Assembly (NCBI GenBank): GCA_028345195.1
Contig: JAOMCX010000004.1
Span: 23,485 to 87,484 of the forward strand
Direction of reading: 5' to 3'
Origin: Candidatus Nitrosopelagicus sp.
GTDB lineage: Archaea; Thermoproteota; Nitrososphaeria; Nitrososphaerales; Nitrosopumilaceae
DNA length: 64,000 nt
The notes under the pieces are model-generated. The model had not been told where the DNA came from, made no database searches, and worked only from the letters and a program-made list of their open reading frames with translations. Made by a program: the position numbers and the translations under genes. Shown piece after piece: positions 42,172 through 52,300 of this stretch. Positions within the stretch are counted from its first letter, which is position 1. Each line of letters starts with the position of its first letter.

Positions 42172-42891
42172 ATGAAAACCGGTCTATTCATAATCATAGT
42201 ATTAGTTTCTGGATGCTTTGCAGGAATAATTCATGGCGGAATTAATCTTGCAATAGTAGAACCATACCTTGATCAGGCAATTGGAATTGAAAATCAGACT
42301 CTCTTTGCAATTGGTGAAGAAGAAGACACTCCTGAATTTTGGGTAGAATACAATTCGTATCGTGTCTGGCAAAAGGGTGGTCAAGTTTTAGCTGGTGCAA
42401 TACTTGGAACATCTATTGCAGCGTTAGTTGGAATTGTGTTTCTATTTGCAAGAAAAGTATTGCCTGAAGGAAATAATATTAAAAAAACACTTGTTTTATC
42501 CGGATTGATGTGGTTTACAATATTTGTAATCCCTTTCTTGAAATATCCTGCAAATCCTCCTACTGTAGGAGAAACTGAAACTGTAGTCTTACGCTCAATT
42601 CTTTTCCTATCCTTTATAGCAATTTCAGGATTAGGGGCTGTTGCATTTTATCAAGTTTACAAAAAGTTACAAAATAAAAAAATTCTTGCATTTGCAGGAT
42701 ATGCTGTATTCATCAGTGCTGTATTTTTCTTAATGCCGGAAAATCCTGATGAGATAACTGCACCTATGGAACTAGTTGATGGATTTAGAGGTGCATCATT
42801 TGTGGCAGTAACCGTTTACTGGCTCACATTAGGTTTGATTCTTGGTGGATTTATTGAAAAACTTCAAGAGCGACTTAAGCTGAAGAATTAG
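42172..42891 (+). CDS. CbtA-like cobalt/metal transporter subunit
   Basis: 239 residues from ATG 42172; the longer frame from 42049 runs through the tRNA and is rejected. About six helices. CbtA pattern: a first helix with histidine (GCFAGIIHGGINLAIVEPYL), GQVLAGAILGTSIAAL, and PFLKYPANPPTVG between helices. The CbtA/CbtB family is thought to move cobalt, needed for B12, which ammonia-oxidising archaea make. CbtB was not found next to it. A 102-residue protein starts one nt after its stop (two bases away). Confidence 0.8.
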   Translation: MKTGLFIIIVLVSGCFAGIIHGGINLAIVEPYLDQAIGIENQTLFAIGEEEDTPEFWVEYNSYRVWQKGGQVLAGAILGTSIAALVGIVFLFARKVLPEGNNIKKTLVLSGLMWFTIFVIPFLKYPANPPTVGETETVVLRSILFLSFIAISGLGAVAFYQVYKKLQNKKILAFAGYAVFISAVFFLMPENPDEITAPMELVDGFRGASFVAVTVYWLTLGLILGGFIEKLQERLKLKN

Positions 42892-42892
42892 T

Positions 42893-43201
42893 ATGGTAAA
42901 TGATCTAAAAACTCCTGGATTTTCAATAATTATTTTATTGGGAAGTATAATGACTCTCGGATTTTTTGTTGTATTTTTTGCATTACTTCTAAAAAAAGGG
43001 ATTAAGATTGAATCTAAAACATTCACTATAGTTGTTTTTGATGTCTATGGAAACCGGGCTCAATTAAGTGGAATTAGAACAAATTTCAAAAATCGTGATG
43101 TTGCCTTATCTTTTTCCAAATTTTATAAAAAGGAATTTCCTCTCTACACATTTGATGTAATGTCTGCAAATGATGCCAAAAAACAAATAATTCTAAAATA
43201 A
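42893..43201 (+). CDS. Single-helix membrane protein following cbtA
   Basis: 102 residues. One membrane helix (SIIILLGSIMTLGFFVVFFALLL), then a soluble C-terminal domain (FTIVVFDVYGNRAQLSGIRT, VALSFSKFYKKEFPLYTFDV). It starts one base after the cbtA stop, so the two are coupled. It may take the place of the small CbtB subunit, but this is a guess and it lacks the usual histidine cluster. Confidence 0.55.
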   Translation: MVNDLKTPGFSIIILLGSIMTLGFFVVFFALLLKKGIKIESKTFTIVVFDVYGNRAQLSGIRTNFKNRDVALSFSKFYKKEFPLYTFDVMSANDAKKQIILK

Positions 43202-43248
43202 CTGCAAGACAGGATATCCATAAATTATCTAAAATCATATCAAAAGTA

Positions 43249-43527
43249 ATGAAAGCGATATGGAATGATGAAGTAATTGCCGAAAGTGATGATACTGTAG
43301 TGGTTGACGGAAATCACTATTTCCCAGAAAACTCCATAAAAAATGAATTTTTTAGTAAAACCGCAACTAGCACATCATGTCCGTGGAAAGGAATGGCAAG
43401 CTACTACTCTGTCACTGTAAATGGAAAAACAAATACAGATTGCGCATGGTATTATCCTGTTCCAAGTAAAGAGGCTGAAAAAATTAAAGGAAGAGTTGCT
43501 TTTTGGAATGGCGTTCAAGTAATCTAA
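43249..43527 (+). CDS. DUF427 domain protein
   Basis: 92 residues. The DUF427 pattern is MKAIWNDEVIAESDDTVVVD, GNHYFPENSIKNEFF, CPWKGMASYYSVTVNGK and AWYYPVPSKEAEKIKGRVAF. The family forms a small beta barrel of unknown function, widespread in bacteria and thaumarchaea. AT-rich box near 43220 (tataaa-like ccataaattatc). Confidence 0.88.
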   Translation: MKAIWNDEVIAESDDTVVVDGNHYFPENSIKNEFFSKTATSTSCPWKGMASYYSVTVNGKTNTDCAWYYPVPSKEAEKIKGRVAFWNGVQVI

Positions 43528-43551
43528 ATAGTAGTTTGTAATACGTTTCTT

Positions 43552-43725
43552 ATGGTTGGTCCGCAAGATGGTGGTTTTGGCTTTGATCAGTCAAAAAAAT
43601 ACACTAGTGTTGATAATTTGGAAAAAATTTGTGTTCAATGTCAGGCGGGTCAACACAAAAAATGTCTTTTCAAATCTAAAGAACAACCTAATTGTGATTG
43701 TGAACATTGTCTAATTTACGGCTAG
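43552..43725 (+). CDS. Small cysteine-rich, probably zinc-binding protein
   Basis: ATG 43552 to TAG 43725 encodes 57 residues: MVGPQDGGFGFDQSKKYTSV, DNLEKICVQCQAGQHKKCLF and KSKEQPNCDCEHCLIYG. Eight potential ligands lie in CVQC, HKKC and CDCEHC, enough for two metal sites in a treble-clef-like pattern. TATA-like box in the spacer at 43525-43545. Function unknown. Confidence 0.65.
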   Translation: MVGPQDGGFGFDQSKKYTSVDNLEKICVQCQAGQHKKCLFKSKEQPNCDCEHCLIYG

Positions 43726-43782
43726 AATTAGTTCTAGCTTAGAAAAATAACCTTTAATCATAACTATTTCTATAAAACTAAA

Positions 43783-44247
43783 ATGGAAAAAACTCCTAAT
43801 GATTCAAAAGCTGAAGTAATTATCAGAATGTTTCCTTCTGATGCAAATCCTGCTGGGAACGTCTTTGGTGGTGCAATTTTAAAACACATAGACATGGTTG
43901 CAGGAATTGTTGCACAGCGTTATAGTCAGACGAATGCTGTAACTGTTAGTATGGATAAGATAAGCTTCTTAAAACCTGTATTTGTTGGGAATGTTTTATT
44001 TGTAAATGCACGTGTAAATTATGTTCAAAAATCATCTATGGAGATTGAAGTAAACGTTGAAGCTGAAGATATTGCAAAGGGAACTCGTGTTCATACTGGA
44101 AATGCATATGTTACATTTGTTGCATTAGATGATAACGGTAAACCTACTACGGTCCCAACATTACGTATTGATAATCCTGATGATCAAAAGCGTTTTGATG
44201 AAGGTAAACTTCGAATGGAACGTAGAATAAAAGAACGAAAAAAATAA
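43783..44247 (+). CDS. Acyl-CoA thioesterase (YciA/BACH hot-dog fold)
   Basis: 154 residues. Hot-dog helix AGNVFGGAILKHIDMVAGIV with the catalytic N and D positions (N-x-F-G-G, D), followed by AVTVSMDKISFLKPVFVGNV and VEVNVEAEDIAKGTRVHTGN. Hydrolyses acyl-CoA esters. Stand-alone; TATA-like box in 43746-43760. Precedes the Nramp gene by 36 nt. Confidence 0.9.
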   Translation: MEKTPNDSKAEVIIRMFPSDANPAGNVFGGAILKHIDMVAGIVAQRYSQTNAVTVSMDKISFLKPVFVGNVLFVNARVNYVQKSSMEIEVNVEAEDIAKGTRVHTGNAYVTFVALDDNGKPTTVPTLRIDNPDDQKRFDEGKLRMERRIKERKK

Positions 44248-44283
44248 CTCATACTTTAAGTAATTAATATCAGAATTTTAGAT

Positions 44284-45534
44284 ATGTCTAATGTTTTCTA
44301 TCGGTATAGGAAAACTTTTGGTCCTGGAATACTTTTTGCTTGTACTGCAATTGGCGTATCCCATCTTGTACAGTCAACACGTGCAGGTGCCGAATTTGGT
44401 TTTGTAATTTTAGGATTTGTAATTTTAGCAAATGTCATGAAATATCCTTTTTTTGAACATGGGTCCAGATATGCCAATGTCACGGGTACAAGTATTATTG
44501 ACGGTTATGACAAATTAGGACGGAAATTCCTTTTTTTGTATTTAGGAATAACTTTAGGTTCTATGTTTTTTGTTACCGCCGCTGTGGGATTTGTAACTGC
44601 TGGATTTTTTGAAAATTTATTTCAAATTGAATTTTTGGGAATGTGGACTATGGTTATTTTATTTGCAGTTTGTGGATTCATTTTATGTGTTGGAAAATTT
44701 GGAACACTAGATGGAATAATTAAGATAATCGGGTTTGTATTGATTATTTCTACAGCTGTTGCATTCATTTTGGCATTTGTTAATGGACCTGTTGAACCTT
44801 CAGAGAATTTTCTTCCTCGTGAATTATGGGATGATTCCGGAATATTTTTCTTAATTGCATTAATGGGTTGGATGCCTACTGCGATAGATCTTTCTAGCTG
44901 GAATAGTTTATGGACCATTGCACGTATCAAGCAGACAGGTTATAGACCAAAACTGAAGGAAACTCTGACTGAATTTCGAATTGGTTATTTTATCACATCA
45001 TTATTAGCTATTTTCTTTCTGGGACTAGGGACGTTAGTTTTCTTTGGGTCGGGAGATTCTCTGCCCAATAACAATTCATTATTTGCACACAAAATTGTTA
45101 CAATGTTTGCTAATACGATTGGTCAGTGGAGCTATATCATAATTGCAGCATCTGCATTTAGTGTGATGTTTGGAACAATTCTTGCAGTTTTTGATGGTTA
45201 TTCTCGCTCATTTCAAAAAATAATACAATTGTTACGAAATAATGAATCTGATGATTCAAGAAAATCATACGTTGGTATCGTTTGCATACTTGCAATTGGC
45301 TCAATTTTAATTATAATGCAGTTTGGAGATAAATTAAAAGAGTTAGTCGATTTTGCAACAACATTATCTTTTTTGGTTGCGCCAATAATTGCAATACTAA
45401 ATCATAAATTAGTAATAGGTAAATTTCTACCTAAAAATTCACAACCTTCTGTATGGATAAAAGGACTCAGTATGTCTGGTATTGTATTTTTAACAGGATT
45501 TGCATTATTCTTCATCTATACGAAATTTTTCTAG
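44284..45534 (+). CDS. Divergent Nramp-family membrane transporter
   Basis: 416 residues with eleven or so helices. The family core is seen in FGPGILFACTAIGVSHLVQS and in helix 6, LIALMGWMPTAIDLSSWNSL. The two metal-binding motifs of classical Nramp (DPGN in helix 1, MPHN in helix 6) are replaced by TAIGVSH and MPTAID, so a different ion, perhaps Mg2+ or something else, or a changed mechanism is possible. Substrate unknown. Confidence 0.78.
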   Translation: MSNVFYRYRKTFGPGILFACTAIGVSHLVQSTRAGAEFGFVILGFVILANVMKYPFFEHGSRYANVTGTSIIDGYDKLGRKFLFLYLGITLGSMFFVTAAVGFVTAGFFENLFQIEFLGMWTMVILFAVCGFILCVGKFGTLDGIIKIIGFVLIISTAVAFILAFVNGPVEPSENFLPRELWDDSGIFFLIALMGWMPTAIDLSSWNSLWTIARIKQTGYRPKLKETLTEFRIGYFITSLLAIFFLGLGTLVFFGSGDSLPNNNSLFAHKIVTMFANTIGQWSYIIIAASAFSVMFGTILAVFDGYSRSFQKIIQLLRNNESDDSRKSYVGIVCILAIGSILIIMQFGDKLKELVDFATTLSFLVAPIIAILNHKLVIGKFLPKNSQPSVWIKGLSMSGIVFLTGFALFFIYTKFF

Positions 45535-45579
45535 AAAATCACACAACTTATAGATATTCTAAGAGATGAGTGAGTTATT

Positions 45580-46686
45580 ATGGTAAAAAGTAATTATGAG
45601 ATTTTAGGTGTGCCTGAAAATGCATCACGAAATGAAATTCGTACTGCATTTAGAAATCTTGCATTAACACATCATGCAGATAGGGGCGGTCAGGATGAAG
45701 AATTCATTATAATCAAACAAGCGTTTGAGGATCTTAAATCAGGAAAAAAATTCCCTGATTCTCTTGATGAAAAAAAACGCAGATCGAAATTCTTTTGGGG
45801 TACAGACGAAGAAGAGCGTCTTCGTCAAAATACATTATTGTCTAATGATGTTGCAAGAGAAATTAAAGTTGCGCAAGAATGGATTGATGCATTAACAAGA
45901 ACTGATGCTACCGGAATTAGATTATTTGGTTCAAATGAATTGGGACAAGTAGAAATTGAGCGAAAACCTACCGGTGCTTTATCGCTTAAGGGAAAATTCT
46001 GGGCTGGAAAAATTTCATACCCGAACCATGTATTCATGTGGGGCAGCATGACTAGTCCTTATTTTTTAGATGGTGATGATTCGAAAACGATAATACATCT
46101 AACACAAGGAACATTCAAACTAATGGAGCCATTAGAAAATGGTTACAATATAGAAAATGGCTCACACATTATTGTAGATAATGGTGATATTGTTTGTGGT
46201 AATGTAAATGGAATAAGACAACAAGTACCACATCCCACAGGTCGTGTTGGAATGTCAATAATAAAAGAACATTTTACTAAACTGGAAGCACCGAATGGAA
46301 AAATTATTGCAGGTGATGTACGTGAAACTGTTTTGTTAGATGCGCAAGAAATTTTGGCACTAAATCTTATTGATAATGTAATTGTAAGAGGAAAGAAGAT
46401 TTCTGTCTTTGGTCCTAAGGTTAGTTATGACGTATTTTTTGAGCTAAAGAAAGGTGGAATGATTCGTTTCTATGACAAAGGCTCTGGATTTGATATTAGT
46501 GATGATGCAATATTAAAACTTGAAAATGGAAAGGAATTTTTCTTAGATGATCTTAAAACTAGAAAATTAATTGGATTTGGAGGGCGAGATATGACATATG
46601 AGTTTCTGGATAAATTAGAAGAAAGTAGTGGTGTAATTCCGTCTAATTGGACATCTAAATTTGCTAGTTTGTTTAAGAAAAAATAA
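45580..46686 (+). CDS. J-domain protein with non-canonical HAD motif
   Basis: 368 residues. Residues 1-55 are a J domain: NYEILGVPENASRNEIRTAF, LALTHHADRGGQDEEF, IIIKQAFEDLKSG. The catalytic HPD is HAD (H32-A33-D34), so stimulation of DnaK ATPase may be altered. The rest (60-368) contains a large beta-rich domain (KFWAGKISYPNHVFMWGSMT; GKIIAGDVRETVLLDAQEIL) with no named family seen. It ends exactly one base before the L40e stop on the other strand, with no gap. Possibly a specialised chaperone partner. Confidence 0.75.
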   Translation: MVKSNYEILGVPENASRNEIRTAFRNLALTHHADRGGQDEEFIIIKQAFEDLKSGKKFPDSLDEKKRRSKFFWGTDEEERLRQNTLLSNDVAREIKVAQEWIDALTRTDATGIRLFGSNELGQVEIERKPTGALSLKGKFWAGKISYPNHVFMWGSMTSPYFLDGDDSKTIIHLTQGTFKLMEPLENGYNIENGSHIIVDNGDIVCGNVNGIRQQVPHPTGRVGMSIIKEHFTKLEAPNGKIIAGDVRETVLLDAQEILALNLIDNVIVRGKKISVFGPKVSYDVFFELKKGGMIRFYDKGSGFDISDDAILKLENGKEFFLDDLKTRKLIGFGGRDMTYEFLDKLEESSGVIPSNWTSKFASLFKKK

Positions 46687-46854
46687 TTACTTTTTAATTC
46701 CCAGTGCTCTGTTTTTCAATCTTAGTTGAGTACTTCTGCATTTTCTACATCTTGTAGCACTCATATCTAATCTTGCACCACATGAAATACAAATTTTCAT
46801 ATGAAGTCTTGCTTTTTGCGCAATCTGTTTCTTTAGAGGATCTGCAACTGGCAT
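46687..46854 (-). CDS. rpl40e: 50S ribosomal protein L40e
   Basis: ATG 46854 to TAA 46687 encodes 55 residues: MPVADPLKKQIAQKARLHMK, ICISCGARLDMSATRCRKCR, STQLRLKNRALGIKK. The CxxC pair (CISC) and CRKC form the single zinc ribbon of archaeal L40e. Below a 60-residue ORF cut-off, so easily missed. Abuts the J-domain gene on the other strand; 32 bp upstream of its start lies the sucD stop. Confidence 0.92.
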   Translation of the reverse strand: MPVADPLKKQIAQKARLHMKICISCGARLDMSATRCRKCRSTQLRLKNRALGIKK

Positions 46855-46886
46855 AGTAATTCTTGAAAAATCTGTTATTTATTCTA

Positions 46887-47801
46887 TTAGCTGTTCATTT
46901 TTCCAGCTAAGAGTACTGCGACTTCACCTGGTCTTTTTGCAACCGGAATGTTTGCCTTTGCAAACATGGATATTTTTGATTCAGCAGAACCATAATTTCC
47001 CATGACTATGGCTCCTGCATGTCCCATACGTTTTTCTTTTGGTGCTTGACGTCCTGCAATATATCCGACTATTGGTTTCTTGAAACCCGTATCGATGATA
47101 TGTTGTGCCAAAATCTCTTCAGAGTCTCCTCCGATTTCACCCACCACTACCATAGCTTCAAGTTCTGGGTCATCTTTTACCATATCGAATGCATCAATCA
47201 TTCTTGTACCATTTACTGGGTCTCCGCCTATTCCTATTGTGATATTTTGTCCAAATCCTGCGCTGGTTAAATTATTAGAAATTTCGTAAAGTAGTGTACC
47301 GCTTTTTGATAATACTGCAACTTTTCCTTTTGAAAATGGTGTGGCAGGCATGATTCCTACTTTGATTAATCCTGGTACAATCACTCCTGGGGTGTTTGGT
47401 CCAATAATTATTGCGTCATTTTTCTTTGCAAGTTCGATTGCCTCCATCGCATCTCTAATTGGAACGTGTTCTGGAATTGCAACTAGTAGTTTAATTCCTG
47501 ATTCTAATGCATCTTTTGCTGCATCTAGGAAAAATTTTGCTGGAACAAAGACTATTGATATTTCAGCACCTGTTGCATCAACTGCTTCTTTTACTGATTC
47601 ATAAATTGGAATTTTATCTTCAAATTTCTGTCCACCTTTTCCAGGTGTAACTCCTGCAACAATGTTTGTACCATACTCTAACATTAGTTTTGCATGTGCT
47701 GATCCATATTTACCGGTAATTCCTTGAACAATAACAGGTTTTTTTTCATAATTACCGTCAGCATCTTTTTGACCACGAAGAATTTTATAAATATCTGTCA
47801 T
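46887..47801 (-). CDS. sucD: Succinate-CoA ligase, alpha subunit
   Basis: 304 residues. CoA-binding loop GITGKYGSAHAKLMLEYGTN, VTPGKGGQKFEDKIPIYESV, and the phosphohistidine motif KRMGHAGAIVMG. With sucC it makes succinyl-CoA with nucleotide hydrolysis (or the reverse in the TCA cycle). The sucD start overlaps the sucC stop as ATGA, and the operon is transcribed sucC-sucD. Confidence 0.95.
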   Translation of the reverse strand: MTDIYKILRGQKDADGNYEKKPVIVQGITGKYGSAHAKLMLEYGTNIVAGVTPGKGGQKFEDKIPIYESVKEAVDATGAEISIVFVPAKFFLDAAKDALESGIKLLVAIPEHVPIRDAMEAIELAKKNDAIIIGPNTPGVIVPGLIKVGIMPATPFSKGKVAVLSKSGTLLYEISNNLTSAGFGQNITIGIGGDPVNGTRMIDAFDMVKDDPELEAMVVVGEIGGDSEEILAQHIIDTGFKKPIVGYIAGRQAPKEKRMGHAGAIVMGNYGSAESKISMFAKANIPVAKRPGEVAVLLAGKMNS

Positions 47802-48904
47802 TTGTTTGCCTCCATTACTACTCCATTAATTGCATCTTCTATTGAATCAAACATTTTTGTTTTTGTATCTTTTAGCATTTCTTTTGCCTCTTTTGATCTT
47901 GTACCCATGAGTCTTGCAAAGACTGGTATGTCAATTAAATTATTATTGTATGCTTGAATGAAAGCTTCTGCAACAGTTGTGGTCTTAACAATTCCGCCAT
48001 AAAGGTTTACCAAAATACCTGTAACTCTTTTCATTTTACTAATCAGTGTCAATGCTTCATATACTGTTTCTGTTGTTGCACCTCCACCTACATCAAGAAA
48101 TGTTGCTGGTTTTCCACCGTTATCTGTGACCAGATCAAAAGTTGACATAACTAATCCTGCACCATTTCCAATTACTGCAATGTTTCCTTCTAATTCGACA
48201 AGTGAAAAACCACTTTTCTCTGCTTGTTCTTCTAATTCTGATTTTTCTTGATATTGTTGTAATTCATCATGTCTAAAGTTTGAATTATCATCTGTCATCA
48301 CTTTACCATCAAGTGCGATTAATGTACCATCTTTTAAAATTGCAAGTGGATTAATTTCTGCTAATTCTGCTTCTTTTTCAATAGTTAATTTTGATAGTTT
48401 TTGTAACATCTCTACAAATTGTTCTTCTTGGGAATCCTTCAATCCGATTTCATTTGCAACTTCTTTTGCTGTCTGGGCATCTACATCTCCTAATCCGACC
48501 TCGCGAATTGTTTGGCTTTTCACTGATTCAATCTCAACTCCTCCTTCTGATGAGGCTATGATTGTATAGCATCTTTTACTTCTATTGAGGAACAGTGATA
48601 GATATAGTTCTTTTTCAATGTCAGCCATTTTTTCAAGCAAAATTGCACGTGTTTTTTCACCTTTGATTGACATGTTTAGTAATTGAGGATATTTGAGTTC
48701 AAATTCATCATCACTACTACATTTTTGAATTCCTCCTGCTTTTCCTCTTCCGCCTACTGGTACCTGAACTTTGATTACAAATGGATATCCTAATTCCTTG
48801 GCATCTTTTCTTCCTTTTTCAATATCTTTTGAGGATATACTTGGTGGAGTTTTAATGCCAAATTCTTTGAAAAGTTCTTTTGCCTGATACTCTAAAAGTC
48901 GCAT
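47798..48904 (-). CDS. sucC: Succinate-CoA ligase, beta subunit
   Basis: 368 residues. ATP-grasp N-terminus (MRLLEYQAKELFKEFGIKTP), nucleotide loop KVQVPVGGRGKAGGIQKC, LAEINPLAILKDGTLIALDG and FLDVGGGATTETVYEAL in the C-terminal flavodoxin-like half. ADP- versus GDP-specificity cannot be told from the sequence by eye. First gene of sucCD; the promoter lies in the 37-bp gap 48905-48941 behind the next gene. Confidence 0.95.
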   Translation of the reverse strand: MRLLEYQAKELFKEFGIKTPPSISSKDIEKGRKDAKELGYPFVIKVQVPVGGRGKAGGIQKCSSDDEFELKYPQLLNMSIKGEKTRAILLEKMADIEKELYLSLFLNRSKRCYTIIASSEGGVEIESVKSQTIREVGLGDVDAQTAKEVANEIGLKDSQEEQFVEMLQKLSKLTIEKEAELAEINPLAILKDGTLIALDGKVMTDDNSNFRHDELQQYQEKSELEEQAEKSGFSLVELEGNIAVIGNGAGLVMSTFDLVTDNGGKPATFLDVGGGATTETVYEALTLISKMKRVTGILVNLYGGIVKTTTVAEAFIQAYNNNLIDIPVFARLMGTRSKEAKEMLKDTKTKMFDSIEDAINGVVMEANK

Positions 48905-48941
48905 AAATTTTATCTAAAAATGGACTTTATATTCCTATTAA

Positions 48942-49271
48942 CTATTCGAATTGGTCTTCTAACAAATCTACAACTTGACCAAAAAGGTCTTTACTCTTTT
49001 TTAAAAGTCTGTTTGGAAACTCTTCTGTTGAAAATACAATTTGTTGTTTAATCTCTGGAATCACCATTCCGCCAGAAACAATCACTTGTTCGATAACATG
49101 GTCTTGAGTCAACGTACAGACAATTTCTTCAAAAACGTCCTCTTTCTCTTCAAGTGTTTCTCTGTACAAAACAATTGGGGTATTGGTTTGACTGATGAAA
49201 TTTGTAGCCTTTACCATCAATTCTTGTAAATGATGTATAGACCATGTATCGAGACTGATCTGTTTTACCAT
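48942..49271 (-). CDS. Hypothetical protein upstream of sucCD
   Basis: 109 residues, mixed alpha/beta: LDTWSIHHLQELMVKATNFI, TPIVLYRETLEEKEDVFEEI, VIEQVIVSGGMVIPEIKQQI and a C-terminal helix LLKKSKDLFGQVVDLLEDQF. No recognised family. It lies 37 nt upstream of sucC, on the same strand, so co-transcription is possible. Confidence 0.5.
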   Translation of the reverse strand: MVKQISLDTWSIHHLQELMVKATNFISQTNTPIVLYRETLEEKEDVFEEIVCTLTQDHVIEQVIVSGGMVIPEIKQQIVFSTEEFPNRLLKKSKDLFGQVVDLLEDQFE

Positions 49272-49347
49272 GCCATATTATAGCGAATTTATTATTTAAG
49301 CCCCGCAGGTACTTGTTAACTAGATAGTTAGTCAACCTTTGGCAAAC

Positions 49348-52300
49348 TTACTCGACTGCGATCCTGATTTTTAGACCGTCAATGTCGTCGTCTTTGTAAT
49401 TTTTACACGATTCTTCAAAATCTACGTTTTTCACTCTAACCAGAAATGCAATATCTTCGGTCTTGTCCTTAATCAAATCAAGTGATTCTTGATCCAAATC
49501 TAATATTGATGCCTTTTCTAAAATATCTGTGGGATTGAATCCTTTTTCTTTTCTCAGAGTTTGAATACGTCTCGCCAAATCTTTAATCAATCCTTTTGCC
49601 ATCATTTCATTATCTCTTTCTAATGAAATTACAACAATTAGATTCTGTCTTTTCGCAAATTGATATTTTTCATTAACCTCAAAATCTACAATGAAATCTT
49701 GTTTGTCTAATACGACTGAGTTGTCTCCAATCTGAAATGTGTATTTTTCATTATCCTTTAATTCATTTATGATTAATTCTGGATCTGTTTCTGCAAATAT
49801 TTTTAATAATTTTCCCATGTCTTGTTTTGCTTTTGGACCTATTGCGCTTCTTTCTAATTCTATTTTAGGCACAACTGGCAATCCATTTTGTTTTAACTCT
49901 AGATATTGTTCTATTCCTTCGGAATTATCAATCTCAAAAATTTCATAATTCTGTATATTCATTTGTGATTTCACAAGTTCTGAAAGTGATTCTAAGACTT
50001 GTTTTTCTCCTTTGTTTAAACAAATTAGCGCTTGATTTAACGGCCATCTTCTTTTTAGCTTACCTTTCATTCTTGCAGCCGACGTTACAGAAACTGTCTC
50101 TTTTAACAAATCAAATGATGTTTCAACTTTCTCATCAATTAATGATGAATCAACCTTAGGCCATGATTCAAGTAAAATATTTTCTTTTCCAGGAAATATC
50201 GTTCTATACAAGTATTGGGAAGTAAATGGTGCAAATGGATGAATCAATATGTTGATTGTTTTCAAAGTTTTAGCAAGAATTGCATAAATTGTAAAACGTC
50301 TATCTTTTTTTGAATCATCCTCATCCCATAATTCTGACTTGATGATTGGAATGTAGATCTGACTTAGAGAGTTTATCAAAAAGTCTTCAATAGCTTTTGC
50401 AGATTCATGAAATCTACACGAATCATTCATTTCAGTAGTTCGTTCAATCATTCTTTGGAGTTTTGATAGTAACCATACGTCCGGGGGTGTTAGTAATTCT
50501 TTTTTCTTTGCCCATTCGATAGTAGATTCTTCTAAATTGAATTTATCATATTCGCTATTTTGTTTGTAAAATGTATGTAGGTGGTATAATGTACTGATTA
50601 CTTGATATGGTCTTGACATTAATTCTTTAGTGCTAAAGTTTAACGGTTCAATAGGACTTGCTTTCCACATGAAATAAAATCTCACAAGATCTACTGGATA
50701 TTTTTCCAAAAGTTCTTTTGCTTCTAATACATTTCCTTTACTCTTACTCATTTTATTTCCATTTTCATCTAAAACATGTCCTTGAAACAAAAATGATTTG
50801 TAAGGTGAAACTGACGCGTTGTTGTATATCACATTTTCAATTAAAAGGGTGTATGCCCATCCTCTGGTTTGATCAATACCCTCTGTAAAAAATGGTGCTG
50901 GAATTTTTTCTTTGTATGTGGACTCATCCAAAGATGCAATTGGTGCAGAACCACTATTATGCCATGTATCCAGAACAAACTCTTCTCTTTGCATGATTGC
51001 ATCACATTCCTTACACTTTATTTTGATTTTATCAATCCATGGTCGATGTAATTCAAAGTTCTCACCATCTGGCAATTCTATTGCTGATTCAATAATTTCT
51101 TTTCTTGAAAACAATCTTTCCATATTTCCACACTCATCACATTTCCAAATTGGTATTGGACATCCCCAAAATCTTTCTCGTGATATGCACCATGGGTGTT
51201 TTTCTTTAATAATTTCTAAGAATCTATTTTTTGGTTGATCAAAAAAGTATTCCACATCTTCTGCTGCTTTGATAGCTTTGTCTCCAAGCTTGTCAAGCAT
51301 ATAGAAATATTCTCGACGAGCAAGCCATACTAACCCGTGATTACAACGCCAGCATAATGGATATTTGTGCTTAATTTTTCCAATTCTTACTAGTGCATTT
51401 CTATCTTTTACCGCCTGAACTAGTTTTTCATCTGCATCTCTGACAAAAAGTCCTGCATACTTTCCTGCATCTTCTGTAAATTTGACTTCATCATCAATTG
51501 GACAGAAAATTGTTACTCCTCGTTTCATTGCAATGTTGTTATCTTCTTCTCCATTTGCTGGAGATAAGTGAACTAATCCACTACCTGCATTAACGTCAAC
51601 AAAGTTTTCTGCTACTGTAACGTGATAGTTATCTTGTTTTGCAATTTCTGCTAATTTTGGTATCTCGTCTAATAATGGATGTATGTATTTTTTACCTTCC
51701 ATCTCGGTTCCCAAAAATGTCCTCTCAATTTTATAATCTTCAATTTTTACTTCTGTCATGAATTCTTCTAAACGTGTTTTCCCTACAACCCATGTTTCAT
51801 TTTCCACACGAACTTCCACATACTCTTCTTTTGGATTAACTCCAACCATTGCATCTGTTACAAGTGTAAATGGCATTGTTGTCCAAACAATCAAAAATTT
51901 GTCTTCTTGTGCGAGTTTTACTTTATAGTATAATGATGGATCTTTCACCATATCGTAACCCTGATTAACTTCAGAATGACTTAGTGATGTTTGACAGCTT
52001 GGACAATATGCCACCACTCTAAACCCTTCTGTCATTATTCCATTTTCATGTGCTTTTTTCATTAATTGCCATTCTTTTTCAATAAACTCATCTTTGTATG
52101 TCCAGTATGCTTTGTCTTGATTAAATGACATACCAATTAATTTGTCAACTTCTACCCATTTCGTATGATATTTTTTTACAATATTTTTACATTCTGCAAC
52201 TAATTTTTCAATATCTTCTGTTGATCTAATGTCACTCTTACCATTTTCAATTCCAAGCTCTTTTTCTGCTTGTAATTCTACTGGTAATCCTTGTGTATCC

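Noticed and set aside
49295..49330. Inverted repeat gttaactagatagttagtcaac between ileS and the next gene
   Set aside because: Only about six perfect pairs; AT-rich, likely chance.
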